A program made the position numbers and the translations under genes. This document shows, in pieces, positions 24,392-33,432 of a stretch of DNA of 44,215 bases. The notes under the pieces were generated by a model. It was not told the origin of the DNA. It saw only the letters and a program-made list of their open reading frames with translations, and searched no databases. Source of the DNA: CAYUWM01 sp964448395 (lineage in GTDB: Bacteria > Chloroflexota > Dehalococcoidia > E44-bin15); the NCBI GenBank assembly GCA_964448395.1, contig CAYUWM010000005.1:1-44215 (forward strand), read 5' to 3'. Position 1 is the stretch's first letter. The number at the start of each line of letters is the position of its first letter.

Positions 24392-25051
24392 TCATGATAT
24401 GTCGTCGAGGGTAACCCACCCTTCTTTCAGACCTTTTACCACGGCTTCGGTGCGTGAACTTACCTGCAGCTTGTTGAAAATGTGGGTGAGGTGGCCCTGA
24501 ACCGTCCGTATGCTTATGCACAGTCGATTGGCGATTTCTTTGTTGCTAAGTCCCCCTGTTGCCAGTTTGAGGATTTCCTTCTCCCGCTCGCTGAGCGCCT
24601 CGAAGGGCGCCCGGTGCTTCAGACCATCGGGTGTAGGCACGAAACGGTTCAGAACCTTGCGCGCTACCGATGGGTGGAGCACCGACTCCCCCGCACTCAC
24701 CGCCCTAACAGCATCAACCAGCTCATGGCTGCGGACGTTCTTGAGCAGGTAACCGGCGGCTCCGGCCTCAAGGAGGCTGAAGACAAATTGATCGTCGTCA
24801 TACACGGAGAGGATCAGTATATTTACCTCTGGGCACAGTTCCTTGATCTTTCTGGTGGCGCCAATGCCATCGAGGTTGGGCATCGATATATCGATTATGG
24901 CCACATCCGGCCTCAACTCGGTTGCCAGTTTCACCGCCTCCACCCCATCGACGGCCTCGGCCACCACCTCCAGGTCTTTTTCCTGTTCCAGTATGCGGCG
25001 GGTGCCTTCTCGCACCACCGCATGGTCATCTGCGATCAGAATCCGCACCAC
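24392..25051 (-). CDS. NarL/LuxR-family response regulator
   Basis: A 219-aa regulator. The receiver has the acidic pair in ADDH (about 8-9), phospho-acceptor Asp54 in IIDISMP, and Lys in GYLLKNV. The C-terminal LuxR helix-turn-helix reads LSEREKEILKLATGGLSNKE, then NRLCISIRTVQGHLTHI. GTG 25051 is preferred: GGAGGTGG lies 7 nt upstream, and the extra 11 upstream codons are Gly/Ser-rich. The conserved tail GWVTLDD is shared with the second regulator (31033-31698). It follows the membrane subunit by 29 nt and is in the same transcript as fdhABC, suggesting feedback control of the operon (inference). Confidence 0.93.
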   Translation of the reverse strand: MVRILIADDHAVVREGTRRILEQEKDLEVVAEAVDGVEAVKLATELRPDVAIIDISMPNLDGIGATRKIKELCPEVNILILSVYDDDQFVFSLLEAGAAGYLLKNVRSHELVDAVRAVSAGESVLHPSVARKVLNRFVPTPDGLKHRAPFEALSEREKEILKLATGGLSNKEIANRLCISIRTVQGHLTHIFNKLQVSSRTEAVVKGLKEGWVTLDDIS

Positions 25052-25080
25052 TCCAGAGCCACCTCCTTTACCTGACTGCG

Positions 25081-26250
25081 TCAACTCTTATCACCAACCT
25101 CCCACTTGCCTTCGTGGTAATGCATGGGTAGATAGCGGTTGGCGATCATGAGAATTATGATAGCCCAGGCCACAAGTCCCACAGATACGGCGATCTCCAT
25201 CCAGTGAGGGGTGTATGTATATCCTGGTCGCCCGGCTAAGGCCAGCCAGCTCACCGCGAAGCGGTTAATGACTACGCCGATGACGACCAGCATTGCGCTG
25301 AGGAACAGCTTAACCTTATCCTGCCTTATCTTGGGAACAGACAGCAGTATGATCGGCAGCACCACTCCGATTATTACCTCGATCCACCATAGGGCAGCGA
25401 GCGGTGTTGCTGACAGCACCAGGCCGAATTCGCCAGCGGCAACCAGGTCCACGATCTTCACCAGCAGGTACGCGCCCAGGATGTACGGGATCACTTTGGC
25501 CAGTCCGCTCAGCACATCCTGGCTCAGCTTATGGCCGAAAGCCCTGCTGCTCAGCGTGGACTCAAATATTGCCATCGCCGGCCCCACCGCTATAGCGGTG
25601 AGGAGGAAGAGCAGCGGGAGTATCGGAGAGTACCAAATAGGGCTGAGCGTCTCCGGCATCATAATCGCCATCGTGCCCAGTGACGATTGGTGCAGTGTGG
25701 ACAGCACTATCCCGGCGATCACCAGCGGTATCTGAATCGCCCTAATCAGACGCAATGGTACCTGCCAGTTCAACCGCTCGAATACCACCGGGCTGAACTC
25801 CAGGGCCAGCACAACGGTGTAGGTCATGACACAGAGCGCAACCTCGAACAGCGGCGAATGGGGATTCCAGTAGATGATAGCGTGCCAGATATACCACGGC
25901 TGCCCCAGGTCCACCAGCAGGGCAAGGATTACCAGGGTGTAGCCCAGGAACGCCGTCAGGACTGCCGACCTCACCACCGGGTAGTACTTCTTGCGTTGAA
26001 AGATGTAAACCGCGCCAGCAAGGGTGAATCCTCCTGCTGCCAGGGCAACGCCGCAGTACAGGTCGAAGCTGATCCATAATCCCCAGGCACGGCCGTCGCT
26101 CAGGTTGCTTATCGCCCCGAGGCCGTTTAAGTATCGATGTATCATCACACCGAGGCCCAGGACCGCCAGCGCAACCACTATTGAGGTGCCGATGGGGAAA
26201 GAACGCCCCGCCGTTCTAATTTCACCAAATGTACTCCTTAGTGTTGTCAT
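25081..26250 (-). CDS. HybB/NrfD-family membrane subunit of formate dehydrogenase
   Basis: A 389-aa membrane protein with about ten helices, of the NrfD/PsrC/HybB family. These pass electrons between the iron-sulfur subunit and the menaquinone pool, generally without haem. The SDGRAWGLWISFDLYCGVA segment (about 52-70) and the following AAGGFTLAG are close to HybB. It replaces the cytochrome b subunit (FdnI) found in E. coli FDH-N. The start overlaps the fdhB stop by 4 nt (ATGA). The C-terminus is cytoplasmic and hydrophilic. Confidence 0.9.
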   Translation of the reverse strand: MTTLRSTFGEIRTAGRSFPIGTSIVVALAVLGLGVMIHRYLNGLGAISNLSDGRAWGLWISFDLYCGVALAAGGFTLAGAVYIFQRKKYYPVVRSAVLTAFLGYTLVILALLVDLGQPWYIWHAIIYWNPHSPLFEVALCVMTYTVVLALEFSPVVFERLNWQVPLRLIRAIQIPLVIAGIVLSTLHQSSLGTMAIMMPETLSPIWYSPILPLLFLLTAIAVGPAMAIFESTLSSRAFGHKLSQDVLSGLAKVIPYILGAYLLVKIVDLVAAGEFGLVLSATPLAALWWIEVIIGVVLPIILLSVPKIRQDKVKLFLSAMLVVIGVVINRFAVSWLALAGRPGYTYTPHWMEIAVSVGLVAWAIIILMIANRYLPMHYHEGKWEVGDKS

Positions 26251-27053
26251 CGCGTCACCTCTTCCTTTTCCTCCTGCTCATCAATTGACACCTTGCCCAT
26301 CTTGTTGCGGCGCTTGATGACCCAGTAGGTACCGGACATCAGCGCGGCCACGGCGATCAGCGCCACCGGGACGGCGCTCATGGCGCGCCCCGGATTGATG
26401 GTCACCGCCTTTTCACTTAGGGTGCGGAACCCGAGCTTTTCAAAGGGTACAGGCGAGAGGTACAGCCAGGAGGTCCCCCCGACCTCCTTCTCCCCGTAGA
26501 TATGATCGACATATTGGTCCGGGTGGGCCGCGATCCGTTCCTTGGCCTCGGCAATCAGCTCGTCCCTCTCGCCGAACTTGAGGGCGCCGGTGGGGCAGGC
26601 GGTGACGCATGCCGGCTCCAATCCGGCCCCCTGCCGGTCCGAGCAGAAGGTGCACTTGCGGATCCACGGCAGCCGTTTGTCCCATTCGAAAGTAGGGATA
26701 CCGAAGGGGCAGGCCATCATACAGTAGCGGCAGCCGATGCATTTATTGTCATCGTATACCACCGCCCCACTCTCTGTTTTTTGCAGGGCGCCAACCAGGC
26801 AGGCCGCCTGGCAGGCGGGGTCCTCGCAGTGCATGCACTGCAGCTTGGCGAATACCCAGTGAAAGTTGCCGTCCTCTTCCACTTCGGTGAAGCGTATCCG
26901 GGTGAAGGTGTGAGCCGACAGTTGCGGAGGATTCTCCAGGGTTCCGCGATTGGTGGTCTCGTCGGCGGGCAGCTCGTTCCACTGCTTGCAGGCCACCTGG
27001 CAGGCCCTGCAGCCTATGCATTTGTTAGCATCGTAAAGCACTCCTTTGGACAT
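26247..27053 (-). CDS. fdhB: Formate dehydrogenase iron-sulfur subunit (FdhB/HybA-like)
   Basis: A 268-aa electron-transfer subunit carrying four [4Fe-4S] clusters. The cysteine groups are CIGCRACQVACK (12-23), CMHCEDPACQAAC, CIGCRYCMMACPFG, and CTFC with ACVTACPTG. A single C-terminal helix (about 220-240, AVPVALIAVAALMSGTYW) anchors it, as in FdnH. It lacks its own Tat signal and so is expected to be co-exported with the Tat-signalled catalytic subunit. It starts 1 nt after fdhA ends and overlaps the membrane subunit. Confidence 0.94.
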   Translation of the reverse strand: MSKGVLYDANKCIGCRACQVACKQWNELPADETTNRGTLENPPQLSAHTFTRIRFTEVEEDGNFHWVFAKLQCMHCEDPACQAACLVGALQKTESGAVVYDDNKCIGCRYCMMACPFGIPTFEWDKRLPWIRKCTFCSDRQGAGLEPACVTACPTGALKFGERDELIAEAKERIAAHPDQYVDHIYGEKEVGGTSWLYLSPVPFEKLGFRTLSEKAVTINPGRAMSAVPVALIAVAALMSGTYWVIKRRNKMGKVSIDEQEEKEEVTR

Positions 27054-27054
27054 A

Positions 27055-30000
27055 TCATGCCCTCCTTACATTGCAGAGGAAAGTTTTAAACTCCGGAATG
27101 GTTGTATTGGCATCCCCAACATGGGGGGTGAGGATGTTGCCGCTATCCCCCTTGGACATGCCCGAATAGCCCCAGTGATTGAGTACGCCTATGTGGTGCA
27201 CCACCTTACCGTCAACCGTCATTTGCTTGAAGCGCCTGGTCACCACGGCTACAGCCTCGATTTCCCCCCGCGCTGAGCTCACCATAACCTTGTCGCCGTT
27301 TTCGATACCCAGGCTCCCCGCCAGGTCCTCGCCCAGCTCCACATACATATTGGGCATCATCTCCACCAGCCACGGCAGGTTACGGGTCATGATCCCCGTC
27401 TGCCAGTGCTCGGTACAGCGGTATGTGGTGCCGATATAGGGATAATCAGCAGCGGTGCCGCGCTCATTCATGAAACTTCCAATGAAGGATGCAGGGTCCA
27501 TCTGTTGAGGCGACATGAGGTTCCTGACCGGGCTTTCCCACGCCTCATAGACCTCGGGGATAGGGCCATCTTTGAGTCCAAATCCCCAGAGATGGGCCAC
27601 GCCCTCGGGCTGCATGATGAAGGGCAGATTACCCCCACCCTTTACCGGCCCTCCGCCGCCATCCTTCACATCGCCATCCCAGTCGGTGCCGTTCCAGCGG
27701 ATCACTGGGTGCTCGCTGTCCCACGGGTTGCCATCGATGTCCACCGATGCACGGTTGTATATGATGCGGCGGTTCACCGGCCAGCACCACGACCATTTGG
27801 AATAAAGCCCGATCTGGTTCAGCGAGGTATCCACTGTATCGCGCCTCTTCAGCTTGTTCCCATCCGCCGTGGTGTACTGGTTGCAGTACAGCCAGTTGCC
27901 GGAGGCCGTCGTACCGTTGCTCTGCAGGTCGACGAAACTGTCGATCTGCTCGCCGGCGGCATACTCCCGGCCGCCTGCTGTGGTGAAACCCACCAGCGCG
28001 TAACCGTTGATCTCCTTTGCCACGAAGTCGGGGTCGGGGTCGTCGCCGTAGGGCCATGCCAGTTCGGTGATAGCCTCGCGGTTGGGAGCGCCAGCATCCG
28101 ACTCGTAAAGCTGCTTCAGCTTCGTCATGATGTGGCTCATTATCTCCAGGTCCGGCTTAGCCTCTCCCGGTGGCTCCACCGCCTTGTAGCGCCACTGCGC
28201 CCAGCGGCCGCTGTTGGAGACGCTCCCGTGTTTCTCGTATGAGCATGCGGCAGGCAGAAGGAAAACCTCGGTGCCGATATCTGCGGGCTTAACCCCCGGC
28301 CTCCTCCAGAACTCGGCGGTCTCGTTCATCCAGATGTCGACCGATACCAGCCATGTCAGATTGCCCAATGCCTCGCGTGCCCCGTTGGAGTTGGGGCCGC
28401 CCACCGCCGGGTTCTGTCCCCAGACCCACAGCCCCTCAATCTTACCTGCGCCCATGGCCTCGATCATCCCGATGTGTGTATAGTTAATTCCACTGGCTGT
28501 CTTGGGCAGGTAGTGATAGCTGACATTGTGGTCGGTATCGGGCCACCACGACTTGAGCAGGCTCGTCACATACTTGGGTGTATGCTGCCACCAGTTAACC
28601 GGGTTGCCGCCTTCCAGCTCGGCAGGCGGGGAGACACTGCCCGGAGTTATCCTTGCCAGGTAACCGGCGAGGGTCGTGTCGGTGTCGGCGTCCGTAGGTA
28701 TCTTGAGGTAGCCCGGCAGGATGTGGCTCAGCAGGCACATATCGGTGGAACCCTGAACATTCGATGTCCCGCGGAGGGCGTTGATGCCGCCGCCGGCAAC
28801 GCCCATGTTGGCCAGCAGGAGCTGGAGGATAGCGTATGATCGAATGTTCTGCGTGCCGTAAGTATGCTGTGTAGTGCCCATGGCATACATGATGGTTCCC
28901 GCCTTGCCCCTTGCGCCTGTCTTGGCGTACTCCGCATAGACCCCCTCCAGCGTTTCCGCCGGTATTCCGGTGATCTTTGAAACCGTTGCCTTGTCATAGC
29001 GACGGTATTGCTTCCATAACAGCTTGAGAACACAGAAGTCATTTAGCTCACCCCACGCTGTATCCTCGTCGTCACTGGCCCTGTTGACCCAGCCCGCCCA
29101 ACCAGGGCTTAGCAGCTTCTTCTCCGCTGTCGGGGTTGTGGGGTTGGCGTACTTCCAGGTGCTGCTGTCGTATTTAACCCCGTCCCACCCGCTGAACAGG
29201 CCGGCCTGTCCGTCCTCGCCGGGCAGTTTTACCTTGTTGTTGACTACATAAGCCGCATTGGTGTATTGCGAAACATAATCGGTGTTGTAGTTCTGCGTAT
29301 TTTGCCGCATGTCCTCCAGTATGTGGTATATCATGCCGCCAATGAAGGCGATATCGGTACCCGACCTGATCCGGACATATATATCGGCTTTGGATGAGGT
29401 GCGGGTGAAGCGCGGGTCGACATTGATGAGCTTGGCTCCCCGCTCCTTTGCCTCCGTTACCCATTTGAAAGACATGGGGTGGTTCTCCGCTGCGTTGGAG
29501 CCGATGATCATGACACAGTCGGAGTTCCGTAAGTCGATCCAGTGGTTGGTCATGGCCCCCCGTCCGAACGACTCTGCCAGAGCCGCTACAGTGGAGGAGT
29601 GTCATATGCGGGCGCAGTGTTCCAAGTACACCACGCCCAGGGCGCGGTTCATCTTGGACAGCAGGTAGCATTCCTCGTTATCCAGCTCGCCACCGCCTAG
29701 GGAGGCCATCTTCTCAGTGCGGTTGACAGTTTTGCCGCCCCCGTCGGTGGTGGTGATCCCACCTGCAGAATCGCGCGTCGTCTTAACCCTTTCTACGATG
29801 GTATCGATCATCCAGTCCCAACTCTTCTCTTCCCAGGAGGCTGAGCCGGGAGCCCGGTACAGAGGTTTGGTGAGGCGATAGGGGTTAAGTTCGCCGTCCA
29901 CCTGGTGTATTTGGGACATGGCCACCCCCTTGGGGCACAGCGACCCCTGGTTGATGGGGTGGTCGGGGTCTCCTTCCACTTTGATGATCCCGTCCTCATA

Positions 30001-30192
30001 TGCCGATACTATTGCCCCGCAACCGACGCCGCAGTAGCAGCATATGGTGCTGGTCTCTTTCACCTTGTTCTTCAGCGGGATCACTCGGGGCGCGGCCAGC
30101 GCTGGCCCGCCACCGAGGTAAATGCCCGCCACTGCGGCCCCAACACTGGCCCCCGATAGTTTCAAGAAATCTCTACGTTTAAGTTCCACCAA
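27055..30192 (-). CDS. fdhA: Formate dehydrogenase catalytic subunit, selenocysteine-containing
   Basis: A 1045-residue FdnG-type enzyme oxidising formate to CO2 at a bis-MGD Mo or W centre. The N-terminus carries a twin-arginine signal KRRDFLKLSG, so it is exported. The [4Fe-4S] site is CCYCGVGCG with SLCPKG. The frame is interrupted by one TGA at 29602-29604, residue 197, in the context CARI-U-HSSTVAALAESFGRGA. This is where E. coli FdnG has Sec196. All downstream sequence keeps frame and family similarity, and a SECIS-like hairpin follows. I therefore read it as one intact selenoprotein gene, not two genes or a pseudogene. Start is TTG 30192 (or GTG 30189), with GGAG at good spacing. Electrons pass to FdhB and the HybB-like subunit. 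Confidence 0.95.
29569..29604 (-). promoter_or_regulatory. Sec UGA codon and SECIS-like hairpin of fdhA
   Basis: TGA is at 29602-29604. Sixteen bases later begins a 7-bp stem, CGGCUCU pairing with AGAGUCG (29569-29585, one G-U), with the 3-nt loop GGC. The loop begins 23 nt after UGA and starts with G. Both features agree with the published bacterial SECIS pattern (loop 3-14 nt, G in the first two positions, 16-37 nt from UGA). Confidence 0.8.
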
Positions 30193-30209
30193 CTGTCATC
30201 TCCTCTCTG

Positions 30210-30365
30210 CTACCACGGCTGCTGTTGTAAGTTGCCATCCTCGTCTTGTCGGTCTTCCTCTGCTGTTACAAGGGTAGCACCGATAGCCAGATAATCTACA
30301 ACAGCAAGCGGCAAGATAAGAAAAGCCCCTGCTATTATCAGCACAATAACCTCCCAGAATGCCAT
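30210..30365 (-). CDS. 51-residue single-helix membrane protein upstream of fdhA
   Basis: A small gene 17 nt before fdhA. The protein begins MAFWEVIVLIIAGAFLILPL; one membrane helix spans about residues 5-30, and the tail is acidic and Gln-rich (EEDRQDEDGNLQQQ). GGAG lies 9 nt before the ATG. I do not recognise a family. Its place at the head of the fdhABC genes suggests a small accessory or stabilising subunit of the membrane complex (inference). Confidence 0.65.
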   Translation of the reverse strand: MAFWEVIVLIIAGAFLILPLAVVDYLAIGATLVTAEEDRQDEDGNLQQQPW

Positions 30366-30397
30366 GTCAGTGTATCTCCTTTCTCTTGTTAAAGGTC

Positions 30398-30664
30398 CTA
30401 TTTCTCAGTACCGTTCCCGTTGCCAAATTGGGGCCTTATTGCATAGCAGGCGGTAACATACCTCACGCCTTCAGTCTGTTGAATATCCATCAGGGTCTTG
30501 AAGCACTGCCCTCCATTGTCCCATCCATCCAGTACGGCGATCACGTCGTGGGGCCCGGTTACCGGATCGACGAAGCGCACGTACGGCTTATGCCTGAGCG
30601 ACTCGGCCACTTGGCGTGCCCTGCTGGTGGTATCGAGGTCAATCAACAGATATAGGTTCTTCAC
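30398..30664 (-). CDS. Small AsnC/Lrp effector-domain-like protein
   Basis: An 88-aa protein without a DNA-binding domain. The pattern LYLLIDLDTT, then VRFVDPVTGPHDVIAVLDG and a final GVRYVTACYAI resembles the stand-alone AsnC/Lrp ligand-binding (RAM/SAM) fold. Start is GTG 30664, overlapping the previous stop as GTGA. It could bind a small ligand or act as an FDH chaperone of NapD-like fold; I cannot decide between these. Confidence 0.6.
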   Translation of the reverse strand: MKNLYLLIDLDTTSRARQVAESLRHKPYVRFVDPVTGPHDVIAVLDGWDNGGQCFKTLMDIQQTEGVRYVTACYAIRPQFGNGNGTEK

Positions 30665-30843
30665 CTTAATACCGCAGCAGTGTTTCTGGCGAGCTTACCG
30701 GATGGGCAGATGTTACGGATTTGGCTGGTGTACCCCAATGATGTCTCCATCCAACGATGGGAGCCCGGGGCGAAGTAACAATAGAGGTCTTGTTTTACGA
30801 TTTCCTTACCTTCAGGCTCTTCGAGTTTCCTGCTTTCATGCAT
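30661..30843 (-). CDS. 60-residue hypothetical protein heading the FDH operon
   Basis: A short frame coupled to the next gene by a GTGA overlap. The protein contains YCYFAPGSHRWMET and NICPSGKLARN, with two Cys that could bind metal. The ribosome-site spacing before ATG 30843 is poor, so the start is uncertain. I recognise no family. Packing with the FDH genes is the main support. Confidence 0.45.
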   Translation of the reverse strand: MHESRKLEEPEGKEIVKQDLYCYFAPGSHRWMETSLGYTSQIRNICPSGKLARNTAAVLR

Positions 30844-30950
30844 CTCCCCAGGCTCCCAATACCATACTAACTTCGCAGGCCTTCCAATCCATCCACCAGA
30901 GCATGTATTTGCTGAAGTTGATTACTGTGAAGGGCCTATAGGCCGAATTA

Positions 30951-30979
30951 TCGACAGGGTGTCGGCTTTATGGTAGTAT
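30951..30979 (+). promoter_or_regulatory. Candidate promoter of the plus-strand two-component system
   Basis: TCGACA (30951-30956), 17-nt spacer, TAGTAT (30974-30979), 54 nt before the regulator ATG. It lies in the 190-nt divergent region shared with the FDH operon. Confidence 0.4.
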
Positions 30980-31032
30980 CTAACTAGGGATAAATAGCTA
31001 GAGCCTATTTTCTAAGCTGTCTCAAGCGCGAT

Positions 31033-31698
31033 ATGCAGAATATCAGAATACTTCTGGCTGACGACCATCCCGCTTTCCTGGAGGGGCTAAAGAGGTATCT
31101 GGGAGACCAAGATGGCCTGGAGGTGGTGGGGACGGCGCGGGACGGTGAAGAGGCCTTCACTCTGGCAAAAGACCTCCAACCGGATGTCGCCATCGTCGAC
31201 ATTAGCATGCCGGTGGTAAACGGTATTGAAGCCGCCAGGCAAATCAAAGAGGCATTCCCATCTGTGGCGGTACTCATCCTCAGCGCTTACTACGATGAAC
31301 CGTATGTAATCAGTGCCATGCAGGCGGGGGCAACCGGCTATCTGGTTAAAACCGTAGATATAGTTGAAATCGCTACTGCAGTGCGTGCCCTATCCTGCGG
31401 CGGGACTGTGCTGGATGCTAAAGCAACCGAAGCTGTTATGAAGCGGCTGGCGGCTTCTTCGAACGAGGTCAGCATCGGTGAAGCGTCACCAGCGCTGCAC
31501 CAGAGGGAGATGGAAGTGCTCCTCCTCGCCGCCAAGGGGATGAGCAACAAGGAGATCGCCCAAAAGCTCTCGATCAGCATACACACCGTGCAGACGCATT
31601 TATCAAACATATTTGGGAAACTTAACGTAAGTTCGCGCACCGAGGCCGCACTTCTCGCTCTGAGGAAGGGATGGCTCACTCTGGACGATCTTTACTAA
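31033..31698 (+). CDS. NarL/LuxR-family response regulator (second)
   Basis: A 221-aa regulator. Acidic pair in ADDH, phospho-acceptor Asp56 in IVDISMP, Lys106 in GYLVKT. The LuxR HTH contains AKGMSNKEIAQKLSISIHTV and QTHLSNIFGKLNVSSRTEA. The tail GWLTLDD matches that of the regulator at 24392-25051, and the pair are clearly paralogous. Divergently oriented to the FDH operon and followed by its kinase, so the FDH promoter region is a likely target (inference). Confidence 0.93.
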   Translation: MQNIRILLADDHPAFLEGLKRYLGDQDGLEVVGTARDGEEAFTLAKDLQPDVAIVDISMPVVNGIEAARQIKEAFPSVAVLILSAYYDEPYVISAMQAGATGYLVKTVDIVEIATAVRALSCGGTVLDAKATEAVMKRLAASSNEVSIGEASPALHQREMEVLLLAAKGMSNKEIAQKLSISIHTVQTHLSNIFGKLNVSSRTEAALLALRKGWLTLDDLY

Positions 31699-31709
31699 GG
31701 TTACGCATA

Positions 31710-33173
31710 ATGGCAGTCATCCGCCATTCGCTCAATAAATTCCCCCCCGTTTTGCGCAATCGTCATATCTGGATTATCGCTGTTCTAATGGTCGTCTTCA
31801 CCATCAGCTACTATGCGGAGCAGATCGGCATCGCCTGGTTCCCATTCGGTGAGAGATTCCTCGCCAATGAATATGCTCACGATGTATACCGTTCCCTGTT
31901 TCTGGTACCCATGGTTTATACCGCGATTGTTTTCAGGTTCAGGGGCGCAATACTCGTCTCAATAATCGTTTTCATCATCGTTTTACCTCGAGGCATTTAT
32001 TATTCTCCTAACCCCGATCCTGTGCTCAGACCGTTGGTCTTCATCATAGTTGCTGGCCTGGCGGCTATCGCACTCGGCCTGGAGAGGGATCGAAGGATAA
32101 GGGAAACTAAAGCACTCGAAGACCTCCTGTTGAGTACGGACCTGCTCCAAGCATCACGAACACGATACAAAGATCTATTTGATAGTGCTACTGACGCTAT
32201 CATTATCCGTGATTTAAAGGGTAATATCTTTGAAGTTAATAAAGCGGCAACGGAGATTACCGGCTACCCAGCGAGAGAGCTGATAAATATGAATATCTCC
32301 GACCTTCTGGCAGCCGAGAGCCTCGACATCGCTATGCAAATGCAGCAGAAGCAGCTCGCCGGCGAGACCATCGGTCACCGCTATGAGTTGGAGCTGGTGA
32401 AGAAAAACGGCGATATTGCGATAGTCGACGTGGCGATCAGGATCATAACCGATAATGATGAACCAATCGCGGTACAGGCTACGGTTCGAGACATTACCGA
32501 ACGGAAGCGATTGGAAGATAATATGCGTTTCTACCTTTCCGAGATCACCAAGGCGCAAGAAGAGGAACGGAAGCGCATAGCCCGTGAACTGCACGACGAG
32601 ACGGCTCAAGACCTGGCCGCCCTACTTCTGGAGCTGGGTGCCATAATGAGTCGTAAGCAACCCATCCCGAATGATATTTCAGAGTCGCTGCGTGATCTGC
32701 GGGACAACGCCGAGAGGACTATGGAGGGTGTGCGCCGCTTCAGCCAGGCACTGCGACCGAGGATGCTGGATGAACTGGGTTTGCTGGCCTCCTTAGAGTG
32801 GCTTGCCGATGATTTAAGTCTCAATTCAGGGATAAAAACACGGGTCGGGGTATCCGGTAATAAGCGTCGCTTGCCGCCGGAAGTGGAGCTGGTGCTTTTC
32901 CGCATTGCTCAGGAAGCTTTGAAGAACGTTGAGAAACATTCCAGGGCTTCAAGCGCGGATGTCACGGTAGAATTCAGCGAAGGCAGAACAAGATTAACGA
33001 TACGTGATAACGGGAAGGGATTCAATATGAAGGGGGACCGGTCAGAGTTGCCCCGTTCGGGTAAGCTGGGGCTTGCAGGGATGGAAGAGCGAACCCGGAT
33101 AGCGGGGGGGAATCTGACACTGCACTCTGAACCCGGCAAAGGTACAGTCATCGAAGTTGAAGTACCAGCCTAG
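31710..33173 (+). CDS. Sensor histidine kinase (membrane-PAS-HisKA_3)
   Basis: A 487-aa kinase from ATG 31710 (the frame reaches back to 31671, overlapping the regulator). About four membrane helices occupy residues 18-125 with the turn VLPRGIYYSPNP, closely similar to the VLPR/MLPR turn of the other kinase. Then a PAS domain (about 152-267) and a HisKA_3 helix with His295 in RIARELHDET. The HATPase domain has EALKNVEKHSRA, DNGKGFN and GLAGMEER. Compared with the kinase at 22357-24390 it lacks the GAF domain. The shared membrane module and pairing suggest duplication, with both systems sensing related conditions. Confidence 0.92.
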   Translation: MAVIRHSLNKFPPVLRNRHIWIIAVLMVVFTISYYAEQIGIAWFPFGERFLANEYAHDVYRSLFLVPMVYTAIVFRFRGAILVSIIVFIIVLPRGIYYSPNPDPVLRPLVFIIVAGLAAIALGLERDRRIRETKALEDLLLSTDLLQASRTRYKDLFDSATDAIIIRDLKGNIFEVNKAATEITGYPARELINMNISDLLAAESLDIAMQMQQKQLAGETIGHRYELELVKKNGDIAIVDVAIRIITDNDEPIAVQATVRDITERKRLEDNMRFYLSEITKAQEEERKRIARELHDETAQDLAALLLELGAIMSRKQPIPNDISESLRDLRDNAERTMEGVRRFSQALRPRMLDELGLLASLEWLADDLSLNSGIKTRVGVSGNKRRLPPEVELVLFRIAQEALKNVEKHSRASSADVTVEFSEGRTRLTIRDNGKGFNMKGDRSELPRSGKLGLAGMEERTRIAGGNLTLHSEPGKGTVIEVEVPA

Positions 33174-33306
33174 ATTGCCTTTCGTAACAACGCTCAACGG
33201 CAAGAATTCTTTTGCGCGGTTTTGTCAGATTAATACTAGAGTCCATTTTGTTTAGGTAGCTAGGCTAAAGATCAGGCTGAAGGTTCTGTCTATTGTACAG
33301 CTTGGC

Positions 33307-33329
33307 CTACCAAAAAATCGAAGCTAAAA
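33307..33329 (+). repeat. Direct repeat copy 2
   Basis: CTACC, six A, TCGAAGCTAAAA: identical to 20684-20705 except for one extra A. Upstream sequence here is not a tRNA (no TTCGAAT T-loop), so only the 3'-terminal bases of tRNA-Glu and its downstream flank are repeated. Together with copy 1 it bounds about 12.6 kb. Confidence 0.6.
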
Positions 33330-33350
33330 CGCGAAGTGTGGAGCGTTTTT
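33326..33350. terminator. Weak terminator between kinase and ccm operon
   Basis: AAAACGC (33326-33332) pairs with GCGTTTT (33343-33349) around GAAGTGTGGA, followed by T. Symmetric A/T flanks allow use in both directions for the convergent kinase and ccmD. Only three G-C pairs, so strength is doubtful. Confidence 0.5.
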
Positions 33351-33432
33351 ACAATAGTACAGGTAATCCGATCGTTCAGCGTTTTCAGTCAATTCGTGAG
33401 TGGGGATTGCTTCGCACAGGTTTGTCGCCGAT

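Noticed and set aside
27406..28242. Plus-strand frame of 278 codons
   Set aside because: Antisense shadow of fdhA without family features or a ribosome site.
29602..29604. In-frame TGA in fdhA as a pseudogene or gene split
   Set aside because: It coincides with the selenocysteine position of FdnG-type enzymes, flanking residues are conserved, frame is kept and a SECIS-like hairpin follows.
33270..33313. Possible truncated tRNA before the second repeat copy
   Set aside because: Although it ends in CTACCA, there is no T-loop TTCGAAT and no foldable cloverleaf; only the 3'-terminal bases are shared with tRNA-Glu.
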